A stretch of DNA of 64,000 nt from Embiotoca jacksoni (Eukaryota; Chordata; Actinopteri; Embiotocidae). The position numbers were made by a program, and so were the translations under genes. The notes under the pieces were generated by a model that did not search any database, was not told the origin of the DNA, and worked only from the letters and a program-made list of their open reading frames with translations. Of this stretch, positions 11,791 to 24,515 are shown one piece after another. The number at the start of each line of letters is the position of its first letter. Position 1 is the first letter of the stretch. The stretch lies in assembly GCA_022577435.1 (NCBI GenBank), contig JAKOON010000123.1, positions 62,001-126,000 on the forward strand, given 5' to 3'.

Positions 11791-12639
11791 ATTGCAGCTC
11801 GAGGCACCTCCGCAGTGGCCTGATTGTTCGGACTCTGAAGCTACGTCCACTTTTACATACAGACTATGAGTGTAATGTAAATGAAGAAATGTTAATGTTG
11901 TGATAATAGAAGTAGATGCAGTTTCTCTTTCAGATACAATAAAATACATTTGTGTAAAATCACAACACATTGAACATATTTCATTGGCTGAGCAAATTGT
12001 GTCTCAATAGAACAAGTTTATTACAAATAAAAACATAAACTAAACATTGTCAATGGCTGCCACCTGAAACAGAGAAAAATATTAGGGTCCATTTCATAAC
12101 AAGATTGGCTAGAGACCTAGTTACTGGCTCCGAGTGCAAAACCATAGAACATGTCACCTCCTATTATGCTGGCAATTATCTATTAGCACCATTGGCTGCA
12201 CTGGGGTTTGTGAGCATCACATGCCAAACAGTGTGACCTGCCATTTTCTATCAACAAGGTCCAGATTTAGATTCCACATTAGTCCCTGTATGACGCCGGG
12301 CGCCTGTGTGAATGAGAGAGAGGAAAACCGTTGCACTTTGCTTCACACAAACACAATCCCAGATGGTTTCCTTCTCCGCTCACGAGGAGAGCGAACCCGA
12401 CGCCGTTCGCGTACACGTATGTGTGATTTCTAACACAAACCCCAAAAGGGAGGAAAAAAAAAACAAAAAAAAAACAGAACGTACGCTGTCATTCTCCTTC
12501 AGCCAGTTAAGCCAAAAGGAGAATTAAGGCTCCCACTCCTGTTATTCTGGCTAAGACTTGTGTAAACAGCAGACGTGGCTACATGTCCTTTCTTTTAACC
12601 CATTTGATGTAAAACTGGTGGAGTTGATTACAAACAGAA
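11791..12639. other. Non-coding AT-rich unique sequence
   Basis: Short ORFs only, without splice-bounded structure or recognisable motifs. No RNA gene or element was recognised. Confidence 0.5.
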
Positions 12640-13205
12640 TAGTATCTTACAGTACATTATATATTACAGTATATATTTGCACCATTGTCTAACTGTATAT
12701 ATGTTCTTTAACTGTATGTACGTCTTTTAGATTTATATATGTCCTTTTACTGTGTTTATGTCTTTGACTATATATATATTTTAGCTGTACATATGTCTTT
12801 GGTTGTATATATGTTTTAATTGTAGCCTATATATCTCTTTAGCCGTATACATGTCCTCTAACTGTATATATGTCTTTAGCTGTATATGTCCTTTAGCTGT
12901 ATATATTTCCTCTAACTGCATATGTCTTCTAACTGTATATATGTCTTTAGCTGTATATATGTCCTCTAACTGTATATATGTCTTTAGCTGTATATGTCCT
13001 TTAGCTGTATATATTTCCTCTAACTGCATATGTCTTCTAACTGTATATATGTCTTTAGCTGTATATATGTCCTCTAACTGTATATATGTATTTAGCTGTA
13101 TATGTCCTCTAACTGTATATATGTCTTCAGCTGTATGTCCTCTAACTGTATATATGTCTTTAGCTGTATATATGTCTTTAGCTGTATATATGTCCTCTAA
13201 CTGCT
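12640..13205. repeat. 18-bp minisatellite with 108-bp higher-order unit
   Basis: A tandem array of an about 18-bp unit, variants of ctgtatatatgtctttag and ctgtatatatgtcctcta. A six-unit block starting at atatttcctctaactgca recurs at 12903 and 13011, a spacing of 108 bp, which shows higher-order amplification. The 5' end (12640-12840) is more diverged. Plus-strand ORF 12803-13213 and the minus ORF 12781-13029 simply translate the array. Confidence 0.92.
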
Positions 13206-15085
13206 TAATGTAAAAGCGCTGAGAGGCTCCAGCCCCACTATGAGCTCTCTGAGGCTAATGTCAACCTTAATGGTGAGTGTGTGTGAGAGCGAGAGAGAGC
13301 CTGGTGGCAGTGAAGGGGTTACTGTAGGTAGGGACATAAATATCAGTAGAAACATTCCAGGCAATTAATTATATGACTGACTGCCATGGCTAGAAAGCAT
13401 TAGAAACTACTAGCATAAAGACTGTTGCCTGACGTTGCATTTATGACCTGCAGCTGCAACTTCATTTTTCCTGCTGATTTGCGTTTGAAAGAAAAGCCTA
13501 TATGGTGTGTTAATCAGACCCACGTGCATGCATGAACTCATCTGAATCAAGTACGCAGCACGCTGCATGTTACTCACACAAACAGTTATGTTTTCAGTTT
13601 ATTCAATCAAAAAAAAAAAAAAAAAAAAAACTCCCTCAAGTTCATGTTCTCATACAACGTTCCGAAAGAAATGGCTTAGCTGAGCGCACAAAAGCTAGGT
13701 AGTCAATCTGAGAACAAGATTGAAAAGGAAAAAGGAGGAGGAATGTGATTTATGCCTAATCTGGGCACTCAGTTTCACAAGACTGTAACTGCACTTTCAT
13801 TTCAGAGAGTAGTTTGTTCGCCCCGTAAAAACCTCTGCTTCATGCCGTGATGTATGTGGCGCTCTCGGTCTGCAGGTAGACCTGCTTCGCTTTTCTATAC
13901 GGGTGAAATTCAAGTGCGTTCCCTTCTAGGGGTCCTTCACGAGAGCTTTAAAATATGTTTCAGCTGTATGACATGTCAGCCAGTAGTAGGCCTTCCGTTG
14001 TTTACAACCAAACAGGAATTTGTTCTCCCTTTTTTTTTTTTTTTTTTTTTTTTTCCTGCCAGCAGTCTGAGGCTTTCAGGCACGGAAAAAAAGCGCCACA
14101 TTATAAATTCCCTGCTCTATTATTACCTTTCTGTAATGACACATCCCACACAGCCGGTGCCAAAGAGCTCCGCTTGGGAACAGGCCCAAGGCACTATGTT
14201 ACACCAGTTACACTTTAGTAACTGCATTGTAGTGATTGAAATCTGAAAACCGAGTGCAAGACCTCATTTTTCTTTTGCTTCCGTGTGTCACGCTGCCTTC
14301 TTTCTGTTCTTTTGCTCACCCACTACCTTCGCTTCTTTTGTGGTCAGGAGTTCTCGGGCCACGCCGGGGTCGGCGGTGGCTTCGAGGGCCCACTAAAAGT
14401 GATGAATTAGAAACTAAACAATGAGATTCTCAAGCATAAAATAATCGCGAGGATGGATCGCTAAAGAAAATAAAAGTCAGTGTTTAGCCTTGAACAAGCA
14501 GACCACTACAGACATTTAACCGTGAATCACATTCTGTCTTGTGCTTATAAAAAGGAAGCTAAAGTTACAATTAGCCAAATCAGGATGATTGTAGGTGATT
14601 CAAATGGAACCGCTGGTTCTGCAACACCATTTGTAAAATGATAATATAGTGTGTTGCATTATTTGTATTCTCTGCTACACCATCAGTGCACCACCCTGCA
14701 TCTATTTCTCATTCATATGCATGTACACTCATGTTCTGAAGAACAATATCGGAGTGCCTCAGCATCCCTGTAGCACAAGTGCAAACAGCCATGATAATAT
14801 GTGAAGTAATCAAGCAGGAGGAGGAGGGGATGGGGGTGGGGTGGGGGGGGATATTCAGCCTCTCAATAGTCTGAAAGACAACAGCATAAACTGCACAGAT
14901 ATGATTGACTTGCCTAATCCAATTACATTAAGAACCCGTTGTTCATTTAAGATGTACATTAAGCTCCAATTTGAAGAATATTTTCTGATTAGCACACAGC
15001 AAAAAAAAAAAAAAAAAAAAAAAACACAAAAAAATAGGCTAATTGTTGTGTCTGGTGATTTGTGCTGCATAACGTGATTCACGCG
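13206..15085. other. Non-coding region with mononucleotide runs
   Basis: This includes A22 (13609-13630), T26 (14029-14054), G-rich (14817-14850) and A24 (15001-15024) runs. I see no exon or RNA gene. The unique stretch 14880-15000 is rich in TAAT-type cores (cctaatccaattacattaag). Confidence 0.45.
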
Positions 15086-15132
15086 CTGTCAATCAAGCCC
15101 GACTCTCCTGGATGGAAGGTGGCTGTCAATCG
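15086..15132 (-). promoter_or_regulatory. Paired PBX/PREP-type motifs
   Basis: CTGTCAATCA at 15086-15095 is an exact reverse complement of TGATTGACAG. A second copy at 15123-15132 differs at the last base (ctgtcaatcg). The pair lies 37 bp apart in unique sequence next to a CA tract. TGATTGACAG is the established composite site for PBX with MEIS/PREP-class TALE homeodomain proteins; occupancy here is inferred. Confidence 0.35.
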
Positions 15133-17450
15133 CGCGTGGAAATCACACGGAAAACACACCCTTCACACACACACACACACACACCGAGTGCACCGAGCGT
15201 CGGTATCAGTGTAGTGAGCTCGCTTACATTTGTTTATCCATAGTTGTATTTAACAGCCTTGACATTTACCGAAATTGATTTCCTTCACAGCCTTGCATTT
15301 GTTTGAACATACAACGACGATGACTTTGTAATCCCATTTTAATTAGAAAGATGTAGCGAGCATGCTAAGCTCACGCGCTCTATTCCCTGCAGCGATGCCA
15401 CACTGGCGAGGAATCAATCACCAAGGCACCGGTTGCCGGGGCAACGAACGGGGGGCTTCTTCACTACTGTCTAAGTGGTAAATGATTGCCAGTGTAACTC
15501 ATTGGCGGATGTGAGGAGTTTTTATCTATCTGTCTGCGCCCCCTCCTCTCCTCGCACATCCAGAGAGTTAATTAAAAGCAGCCGACATGAAATACATTTA
15601 AATATGAGCAGGAATGAAACATACAGTAAAAATTGAATTCCCACGTCAAGGGGTTTGAGGTTGGGCGGATAGGTGGGGGGGGGGGGGGGTAGCAGGGAGG
15701 CAATAGCGGTGAAAAATGAATATGCAGCGTGAGAGCGGTGTGAAGTGAAGGAAAACATACAGTGAAGAGGCTGATGAATGAATGGATGGATGGAGGGAGG
15801 GAGACAAGAGGCAGGTGAATCCAGGAGACTTCAGGTTCCACATTTACACTCTCACTCTCCAAACTCTTGTGCACAGAATATAAAGCCAGAAACAGCCGAC
15901 TGTTTACTCTTTCACCTTCACAGGTTTTCCTTCGTCTCCAGAGCTGCAGTGAATCCAGAGTTATGATTGAAGGGTAACCAGAAACCTGTCGATGAATGAA
16001 TTTAAGATACTAACAAACAAGTCAAATGAAAAGTTAAAACTGTCAGTTGTGATATGCATCGTGGGTGAAAACCAAAAGCTGATATCCCATTTTTTTGTAT
16101 CATTGTAATCATTACTTTGTCTTCGAGCTGCAGTATTAATTGTGTTCAAAGCGCCACCTTGATTCATTACACGATGCCAGTGATTTCCAAACTGTGGTAC
16201 GCAACAGTCTTGCTGAAAGACCAAACAACTGCACATCCAAAGTTATCATTGGATTCCATTTTCTTACAGAAAACAGTCAGTACATGAACACATCACATTA
16301 CAGTAACGTAGAAATTTGTCATCAAATATTTGAAATAGTTCATATATAAAATGTGCCGGTGCATATCAGCAAAGGGTGACAGCAGGGAAACAGTGGCTTT
16401 ATTTTGTTGTTGATAGATTAATGTGGCAATCAATATTTAGGGCCCCGTGACTTTGTATGTGGGAGCGACCTGCAGCATTGTCAATATTCACGGTAATGAA
16501 GGAACACTTTTGAAATACTGGGGGACGAGTCTGCTGGAAAAGTTGATACCATACGACTCTGCAACAACACCGGCACCGCATTTCAACATTTCCACTTTTG
16601 TAGCAGCTCACGCACAGCAGATTTTGCATTGCAAGTGAATAAAAAGCGAAGACAGCCGCTGCCACACGACTGCTTGTTAATATTCGGGTTCACATCGAGG
16701 GAAACTTTGCCAAGAAAAACTACTCCTGAGTGTATCAACAAACTCCAGCGCACATCTTCCAAAACCTGTCTCTCGTACACACTTTGAATTGCAACGCAGC
16801 CACTGCAACAGTTTTGAGGTTTTCGACCAAAAAAACAACATAGTTTATGTTTATACATATATGTCTGCAGCTAGCTGATGTATCCGTGGTCTTCACCTCT
16901 AATTCTGCCAGATCCTCTTACGTTGACAAAATGCTGGTGCACTCTTGTGTAGAGAAGCTTTTAGGATGCATCACACTGGGGAGACTGGAAACAGGCCCAC
17001 TGAATGGCATGACACAAGCATATTTTCTCCCAGTGAGAGCCACAGGGTGGGCTAGCAACAGCCAACATTGGTGTCAAAGATACAAAATAATTAGGAAATG
17101 TACTTATTTGTCAGATTAGAAGATCAATGTCAGCTTCATTTTTGTTTAGGTTATTATCCAGCTCGAAGAATGATGGAAAATTAATGTTGAGTTTTTCCCT
17201 TTCCCTTTAAGAAACTACACTATGGCATCAAAAAAAATAAATAAATCAAGATTTATCACTTAGAAATTAAGTTAATCAATCAAAAGTTAATAAATTAACA
17301 GTTCAAAGACTTTAAGCTTTAAGCTGGACGTCCACACTATAAGAGCTTGTAAGCGTGCAGTGGAGGGTTAGAGTTTCATATGATGGTCAGAACTGAAATG
17401 AAATAATGAAGCACTAAGCTTTGCCCAAACTGAGACACACTGCATGGAGA
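15133..17450. other. Non-coding unique sequence
   Basis: This holds a (CA)n tract near 15164-15184, a G run near 15676-15690 and ATGGATGG-type repeats near 15780. About 16170-16210 has the 'gtgatttccaaactgtggta' string that resembles a hAT-type terminal sequence, without a partner end. I see no gene. Confidence 0.45.
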
Positions 17451-17460
17451 TGATTGACAG
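17451..17460 (+). promoter_or_regulatory. PBX/PREP-type motif TGATTGACAG
   Basis: An exact 10-mer in sequence that I do not recognise as part of the R1 repeat family. It is one of six exact copies in the window. Confidence 0.3.
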
Positions 17461-19124
17461 GGTTTTGCATAAATCGAAAACGTCTGGCGCCTGAATTGAA
17501 GCGTCGCACTGGCTGAATTCTGCTCTGTGAAAATAGCAGCATTTTGCAGCAACCGAGACGTATTCGGCCAAACTGCGACCTTCCAACATGCACTTTGTGA
17601 AACAGAACACACATCGCATTGGCCCGGGAAGGAAACCGTGTGCACACCAGCAACACTCAGGTTGTCCATCTGTCAGCAGGCGCTGCCTGTCTATCCACTG
17701 GGATCAGTCCTTCCTACTCTCCTGCCTCCCACTACTGTCTCTCCAATTAAAAGTTACACATCAGCCTGAAGTCGGAGCCAGACTTCCAGATGGTTGGAAT
17801 GATAGAGCAAGCTTTTCTTCTGTTGCATTGTCAGTGGAGAAATCAGTTACCTGTGTGTCTTTTTTTTTTTTTTTTTTAAAGTGCTGTGCAGTTGGGTGGT
17901 TGGCGGATGCTTTGGGAATTGAGCCGAATCTCCAAACTCTGCTCTGTACTCTTCGACACAGAGGCTTGAAAACCGAGCGAGGAGCTACAGATTTCAAATG
18001 AAAATACGCAGCGACATTTTGTTCCTTGTTAGGTAAGATGAGACTGTTTGTTTTTTTACTTTGTTTTCAGACAATGGAGAGACATTACCCGGGACGCCCA
18101 GACCTTTAACGAAATGTGAAGAAAATGTCAATTATAGCTCTCGATTAAACTACGAAGCTCGGGACTGAAGCACATAAAGACTGGAGCGTTTCACCAACTG
18201 ATGGATTGCATATCAAGTATTTCTCTGTGATAAACTGACGTGAAAAATGACACTGAAGAGACTCAGCAGGCTTCAATACATCCATCCAACCATCTTCTAA
18301 CGCGAATGTATTTTCTACTTAGCTCTCCAGCGCTGACATGCGTGAAGCCGTCAGTGACCTTAGATCACAGGAAAGGCGTGTCAGCCTATATTTTACCATC
18401 GGGGCGTCTGGCGTATGTTATCCCGCGTGCTTAAGTGCAGTTGACGGGTAAATCCCATGGCTGAGCATTTCTGCTGCTGCTCGCGCTTCCCGGTGAAGAT
18501 CTGTCCGTGTATGAGCGACCATCGTATCTCTCGGGACCCGGCGAGACTGCAGCCCTCGCAAAATGCAGCTTAAACAAGTGGGAACATAATCTTAGCCAGC
18601 ATAGGTTGAGCAAAGACAGCACAAACAAAGATGCATTGTCTCGGTATGGTCAGCAGCTCTTCGGTGTATCCGCAGCCAAGCCTCAGCTCCAAACGTACCG
18701 CAAACCAATGTGGGAGACAACTTATGGTTTTTGTGTATCATCACCAGGCTGGCAGCCACCTGTCTCCATGATGTGCTATGTTTGGATTCTGTAATTCTTC
18801 AGTGAGCGTTGAGTTTTGTTCCAAAAAAATCTGACGGGCACGTCTAATGACGAACAGATCTTGCCAATAGCCTGTTTTTTTTTGTGTGTGTGTTTTTTTT
18901 TAAAGCAACACGGGACTTGAGCAGAATTTTCTTCCAACGGTTTCTTGAACTGCTTTACAGTCAGCCGGTGCCAGGGTACATTCTAACAGGACTTAAAGGC
19001 CTTGGACGGTCAAGCTGAATATCACTGTGGTGAATTACAGGAAAGCCAAGAGAAGAAGCTCATGGGCACGTCCGAGAAAGGATTCATCAAGTGGGGGCTT
19101 TAAATTTCATCAAGGTCTGAACAT
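17461..19124. other. Non-coding unique sequence
   Basis: A 137-codon plus ORF (17588-18001) runs through a T18 tract and has no domain-like pattern, so I do not call it a gene. No RNA or mobile element was recognised. Confidence 0.45.
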
Positions 19125-19460
19125 AAGCCCGTTTCCATGAACGATTCCAGCTCATTTCCACGCAAACATTTGTTTATCTCAGTTATCCGACTGACTAGAC
19201 AACAATATAGCAAGACTGGAGTGGATATGATCAATCAATCACAATCCAAAAGACGTGCATGTCAGGTTAATTGGTGTTTCTAATTTGCCAATAGGTGTGA
19301 ATGTAAGCGTAAATGGTCAACTGTCTTCCTGTGATGGACTGGCCCCCCACCAACGATGTACCCCACCTTCGCCCAAAGTCAGCGAGGGGAGGCTGAAGCC
19401 GCCCACAACCCTGATCAGGACAGAGCGGGTATAGATAATGAATGGATGGATGAATTAATA
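19125..19460 (+). repeat. Fish LINE 3'-UTR/tail copy
   Basis: Collinear with a very common fish retrotransposon tail. The blocks gcatgtcaggttaattggtg, gtgaatgtaagcg, gtgatggactgg and cgcccaaagtcagc are followed by gcgggtatagataatgaatg and an ATGG-type terminal repeat. It is 5'-truncated with no reverse-transcriptase reading frame. I cannot be sure which LINE clade it belongs to. Confidence 0.7.
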
Positions 19461-20199
19461 ATCAATCAATCGCGCAACAGAAAAATAAAGCCAAAAATGC
19501 CAAAACAATCTGCTTGCAATTTTTCAAATAGAAATATGTTCTGCTGTTCTTTGACTTCAAAATAATAACAACACTAACATGTTAAGTCTTAGCTGCAACT
19601 GTAAATAGTGACAATGCTCCTTTATTACATAACTGTGCAAAGGACAAATTACTAAACGGCAAACACAAAGTTGACAACGGAGAAAAATCTGGTCAAATTT
19701 TAAATCACCAATCCAAAATGGACGTCCATTGAAGGTAGAACTTTGGTGATAAAGACACAGCGTTTTAAAATTTAGACAGTGTTCAATATTTTGGACAAAA
19801 TCACAAAATGGGACTGTTGCTCGAGGCAACATTTACCAGCAAACCAATCATAATATGAGACAAAAGGAGGTAGAGTAGGCTAGCAAGCTAGCGTAATGCT
19901 ACTGCTAAAAACATCTGGATGACACGAGCTGTGCCTGAATATGTACAGTATTGTATACTTGGCCACAGATTATGACCAAGTCTTTTTAGACCCGCCATTG
20001 TTATTGCAGTCTACAGGCGCCTTACAATGCATTGCTATTGCTAACTGAGCTTGACAGATGCCCCCCCCCCCCCCAAAAAAAAAGAAATAGGAAACGGACA
20101 TCCGTCATACAGCACAGTCAAATTTTCAAGAGCGAATAGGAAATGAGGTCAATTAGTAATTGAATAATGTCAATCTTTTCCCCTTTGCTACCCTTTCAG
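19461..20199. other. Non-coding AT-rich sequence
   Basis: This contains a C14 run followed by A9 (20061-20083). Short ORFs lack support and no element was recognised apart from a 'gctagcaagctagcgtaatgc' fragment near 19880. Confidence 0.45.
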
Positions 20200-20560
20200 A
20201 GTCACAAATCAATATAAAGCGACACACTGGCATTCACCGCGGTCACCCCTCGATGATCTCGACAGCAGACAGAATTGTGTCATTTGCCGTCTCCTCCGTC
20301 AAGCTCATTACCTGCCAAATGTGGGCTGAAGGTGAACTGTGTGGGTGAGCCTCGAGTATGTGCCCCTAATAAGTGCTAAAGCAGCATGGTGGGCAGAGGG
20401 AGAGAGCACCTGGTGATAATTGAGAGCTTAATGGTCACTCAGAGCATGTACACCCTTTATGTTAAATATAGCCAGGCACATTGAGGAGTCCACGGCGAGC
20501 CGCAGATCAGATGACAGGATTTCACCAGACCCTCCAGGAGGGTTATGTTTGAAAGGGAGA
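20200..20560. promoter_or_regulatory. Candidate conserved non-coding block, or cassette exon at 20312-20375
   Basis: A unique, low-repeat segment of balanced composition. Within it, minus strand 20375-20312 (64 nt) is bounded by a strong pyrimidine-rich acceptor (ccatgctgctttag) and a fair donor (gcag then gtaatga). Two of three frames are open (for example HLLGAHTRGSPTQFTF). It could be an exon of the minus-strand gene, but the frame linking it to the exon at 31.6 kb is not decisive. An enhancer is equally plausible. Confidence 0.3.
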
Positions 20561-23500
20561 GTTCCACTAAGGATGTATGAATGGAAGCATTTTCCTGGGT
20601 TTGGATCTGCCATTTACTACTTTGGATGCCTTTTCAAGCTAGAAATAGTACAACATGTTTACACTTGCAACCCCAGCCCCATTTCCCAACAATAATTGAT
20701 CTCAAGTATTTTTCTACCTCTTTTCATATTCCTACACATATTGTGGAGACATATCGACAGATGTTTGATATAAAAGTGGTTCGAAAACAGTTTACAGCTC
20801 TCAGCCCTCTATAATTTATGTTCCTGGGAGGAAGAAAGAAAGTAAAACTGATTGATTCAGCTACTGCCTGAGACAGATGTTCCTCTGAAGATCGGATTAC
20901 TTTCTGTATGTTCAGTGTAAAGTATCAGCATGTGGCAAATCATTTAAAAAGAAGATATGGAACCTGAAAACATACAATCAGCAAAGGTTATTTTTTTTAC
21001 TTTTTCAGCCCATTTTAAATCGAACGTCATGTTGATTCCGACAGAAATGTACTTAAAAATGGAAAGAAAACAATACAACTCGTAGTTTTTGGTTCCACTT
21101 GGAGGTTCTGGAGCTTCTAAAGATGCCTTTAACCTCCTACGACTGGCTAGAAGGGCGATCGTCAATCTATGATCATTCCTAATCCGAACAATGTCTTCAG
21201 TTATGGTGCTTTTGGGAAATACCTCTTAAGACTTAAGAAGGTCTGTAAGATGGGTTTTATGATTGACTTAGCTTTAAGATGCTTTTGGGAAATGAGGCCC
21301 AGCAAAAGTAAGCAATTGTCCCCGACTGCAGAACTCCCAAAGGCCCCAAAAAGGGCTCGGGTTTACATGTTATTTGTCTTCTGGCAATTTAATTCATTAC
21401 ATTGCATATTTGTTTGGGAACATGTTCCACTAAAGTAAGACGCCAGCTGAAACCAGGGCCTTAATTTGAGAGCTGCTCTTCAAATACATTCTCGTAGTTT
21501 TAAGAAATTCAACATCTTAAATGATACAGCACTTACGCTGCATGTGAACACTTCAACATATCAACGTGTTTAAACATTAAAACTAAAAGTAATTGACACA
21601 TACCAATGCTGGGACTATGTGGCCTTCCGTTGTGTGAGAATTGGTAGTTTTCCGTGCTAAAGGCAAAATATAATGAACCTGCCATGTGTGTGCTGAAGGT
21701 CGGGAAGAGTGTAAACACAGTGAACAGAGAATTGAAGAGGCAGAATGTTCAATACGGGCCCAGGGAACATGTTTACCCCGGGGCTTCTGCTCAGGTCAGT
21801 CGGTTCGTGGCTATCCTTGCAAATATCACATCAACATCATCATCATCATCAGTGACTGGAACTGCTTCTGTAGCACGAAGATTTCAAACCAATCCGACCC
21901 CTAAAATGGTCCAACAATTGAATCAGTTCATTATTTAGTGCTCACTTATTTCAATGTAGCAACACAATCTGTGTTGGAGACAACACCTCATGAAGCTTGA
22001 CCTGACTATCTATAAATGCTCAAAACGTAATGTAAGTATATATATTTTAGAGTTGGATTAAATACATTTTTGCCCTAGATTGCATCCGAATTTGGAAATG
22101 TGATTGTGCTGAATGTTCTATTATGTTCTGTAACAATGCAACCTGCGACCACCGGATTCCTCCTAATGCAGCTACAGACAAAAAACAAAACATAATCACG
22201 GTTTTGTAAATAACACTGTGTCAATTAAACTCTGTATCAATCGACTCGCGCGAGTGTTGAAACCTGTTTCAATGCAGCGAGCTGAACAGAAATGCTGACA
22301 GCTGGTAAAAACCTGTGAATACCAAATGATGTCAAAATGTCATAGAAACCTCAGATACAAAGGCCCTGGGAGCCCATCTCAACTGAATAATCAATGTAAC
22401 AATGTAACAGCCTTATTAATATGTGACATCTTGCACACGGGGAGCTCAGACCATTTTTGGAAGGAGAAAATCTTGGATGAGCAGATCAGAGTGAAGCAAA
22501 GTGAATCCACACAGGTTTGCTTGCACAGCAATATCTCAATTACAGAAAATTCTCAAATTAATCTTCCACTGAAAGAACAACTGCTTAATCATATCTTGGA
22601 AGCCATAACTAGAAATGACAGACCGAGTTCTGGATTTATCGGCATGTTTAAAAGGTATGTCTGAGGCTGAAGTAACAGCAATACTTATATTTAAACGTGT
22701 TTAAATATTATTTAGCCTTTCAAAAAAGAAAAAAAACACAACAGTAAATGTGTAAGAAATGAATAAAACACACTCTCCAAGGGCAAGTTTGAAAAGAATT
22801 GAAGTTTTCTTAATAGTAAACCAGCCGTTCTTTCTTTGGCCCTTTGTGCTATTCTGCTCCGTCTCAAGCTGACTTATTGAGAAAAAAAAAAACATTTTAA
22901 ACAAGCAAAAAAAAGTGTACTTCTATCTAAGCTTAGCAGAAAAAAAACAGTGCCAAATTAGACTAATCATTATAACCCAACCAGTCATTTCACTCTGCAA
23001 ATATTAAAGCTGTTAATGCTTTAAAATTACAGATATTTACGCCTCTTGTCTCCTAGAATAGCACAATGTCTTTGTTGTGCCAGCGAGGAAGCGAGGTCGA
23101 AGCAAAGTCATTTATCTCTGTTGAGTTGGAAATTAACTTCTGCCTCCGAGCAATTCGACCTAGTGGGAACCCTGCTGTGCCGCTGACCTCTCAGGCAACA
23201 TGTGTGGCAAAAATAGCATGGTGGAGGGTGTATAACTCCGGCAGATTAACATCACATTGTTGATATGACATACATTACCAGAAACAACGGGGGAAAGCTT
23301 CCAGCCGTTTAAGTTGGAGGAAGAAGATAGGAAAGGACAATAGCATAAAACAGTGAATCATGTTTATTTTATAAGTTATAATGATTCTTGTTGGCTTACA
23401 TTTCAACACGGGGAAATATGTTGCTGGATTTTCCATATATATATAAAATATAGAGCTTTTAACCACCAAGAAAAAAAATGTCCTTACAAAAGCAGCAAGC

Positions 23501-24059
23501 TTTTACTTTCATTGCTGTATTTTATACTAGACTTGGTGTACGTACATAAAACAGAAAAAGCCCATGTTTAATGTGAGCAATAAAGCTTCTTTACAATGAA
23601 AAGGAATAAATCACTAAAACGCTCACTGTGAAAATGATATCACTGTTAAGAGCGTATCGAAGAACGATACGACGAAGAATCAGTCAAAATTAAAAAATGT
23701 CTCAAGAGAACAAATGTATTTCTAATGTTGCTGAGTTTTGAGGTGTATTTTAATTAACTATCGTGTTGACTTTTTTAATATGTTTGAACAATCAAACATT
23801 TCATCCTCATTGAAACAGTGGCTACAGATAAAGGTTGTAGCCTTAACAAATGACCCTACATTTATAACACCTTTAAATCCATGTAAATAGAATCAGGGTT
23901 CCAGATTAGGTGCCAATGATTAGAACCTCTTTAGGGACTGACATAGGAGAACCGGTTTCATTTAATCCTCGAGGGTTTGGTGTTCTCTTTGCTGTCGAGT
24001 TGTTTGGTGTCAAGATCGAAAGAGCTCTCGGGGAAAAAGGTTGGGGAGTCTAGGAAAGA
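20561..24059. other. Non-coding AT-rich region
   Basis: No gene is supported. A 'gcttttgggaaat' block occurs twice (near 21209 and 21281), suggesting an old repeat. The 112-codon plus ORF at 22326-22664 has unbiased composition, no domain pattern and no flanking splice signals that I could pair. Confidence 0.4.
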
Positions 24060-24515
24060 AAATCATCTCCAAGTAATGGAGATTTCAAACAATCAATCTA
24101 AGTGTCTACAATCAGAAAGAGAGAGCACAAATGTGACCTTGACAAGGAAAAAGCCTTTGCTGTCTCCGAGGAACAACATTAGAGCAAAACTACAGTTTAC
24201 CAATGAACATAGAGGCAAATACCAGACCTTAGGGAATAACGTACTCTGGAGTTGTTTGGCCACTGTAACAGTTAACATGTTTGGTGCAAACCAAAAGTAG
24301 CCTCGTACCGACTGTGAAGCACGGTGCTGGAAATATCATGGTTTGGGGTTTCTTCGCTACCTTAAGGACCGAACAGTTTGCAGTCATGGATACAAGTATG
24401 AATTCTGCATCACATCAAAAGGTATGCGAGGATCATGTGCAGCAATGTTTCAGCAGGATAACGATCCTATAGCAACCCTATCGAATCCACCTGGGTCTTT
24501 CATATCATTACTTCT
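24060..24515 (+). pseudogene. Tc1/mariner (DD34E) transposase relic
   Basis: Conceptual translation gives ordered Tc1 transposase blocks: KKPLLSPRNNIRAKL, then NNVLWS, then VNMFGANQK. After a frame break come TVKHGAGNIMVWGFF, then (another frame) FQQDNDP and NPIE. These are the hallmark catalytic-domain motifs of Tc1-like transposases. The first catalytic Asp (normally in WSDE) is replaced, as the sequence reads WSC. There are at least two frameshifts and a stop, so the copy is dead. The N-terminal helix-turn-helix part and the terminal inverted repeats are not recognisable. Confidence 0.88.

Noticed and set aside
12803..13213. 136-codon plus-strand ORF with repeating YMSSNC-type peptide
   Set aside because: It is the minisatellite read in frame; the minus frame is equally repetitive.
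22326..22664. 112-codon plus-strand ORF
   Set aside because: No recognisable domain, no pairable splice signals, AT-rich background; compatible with chance.
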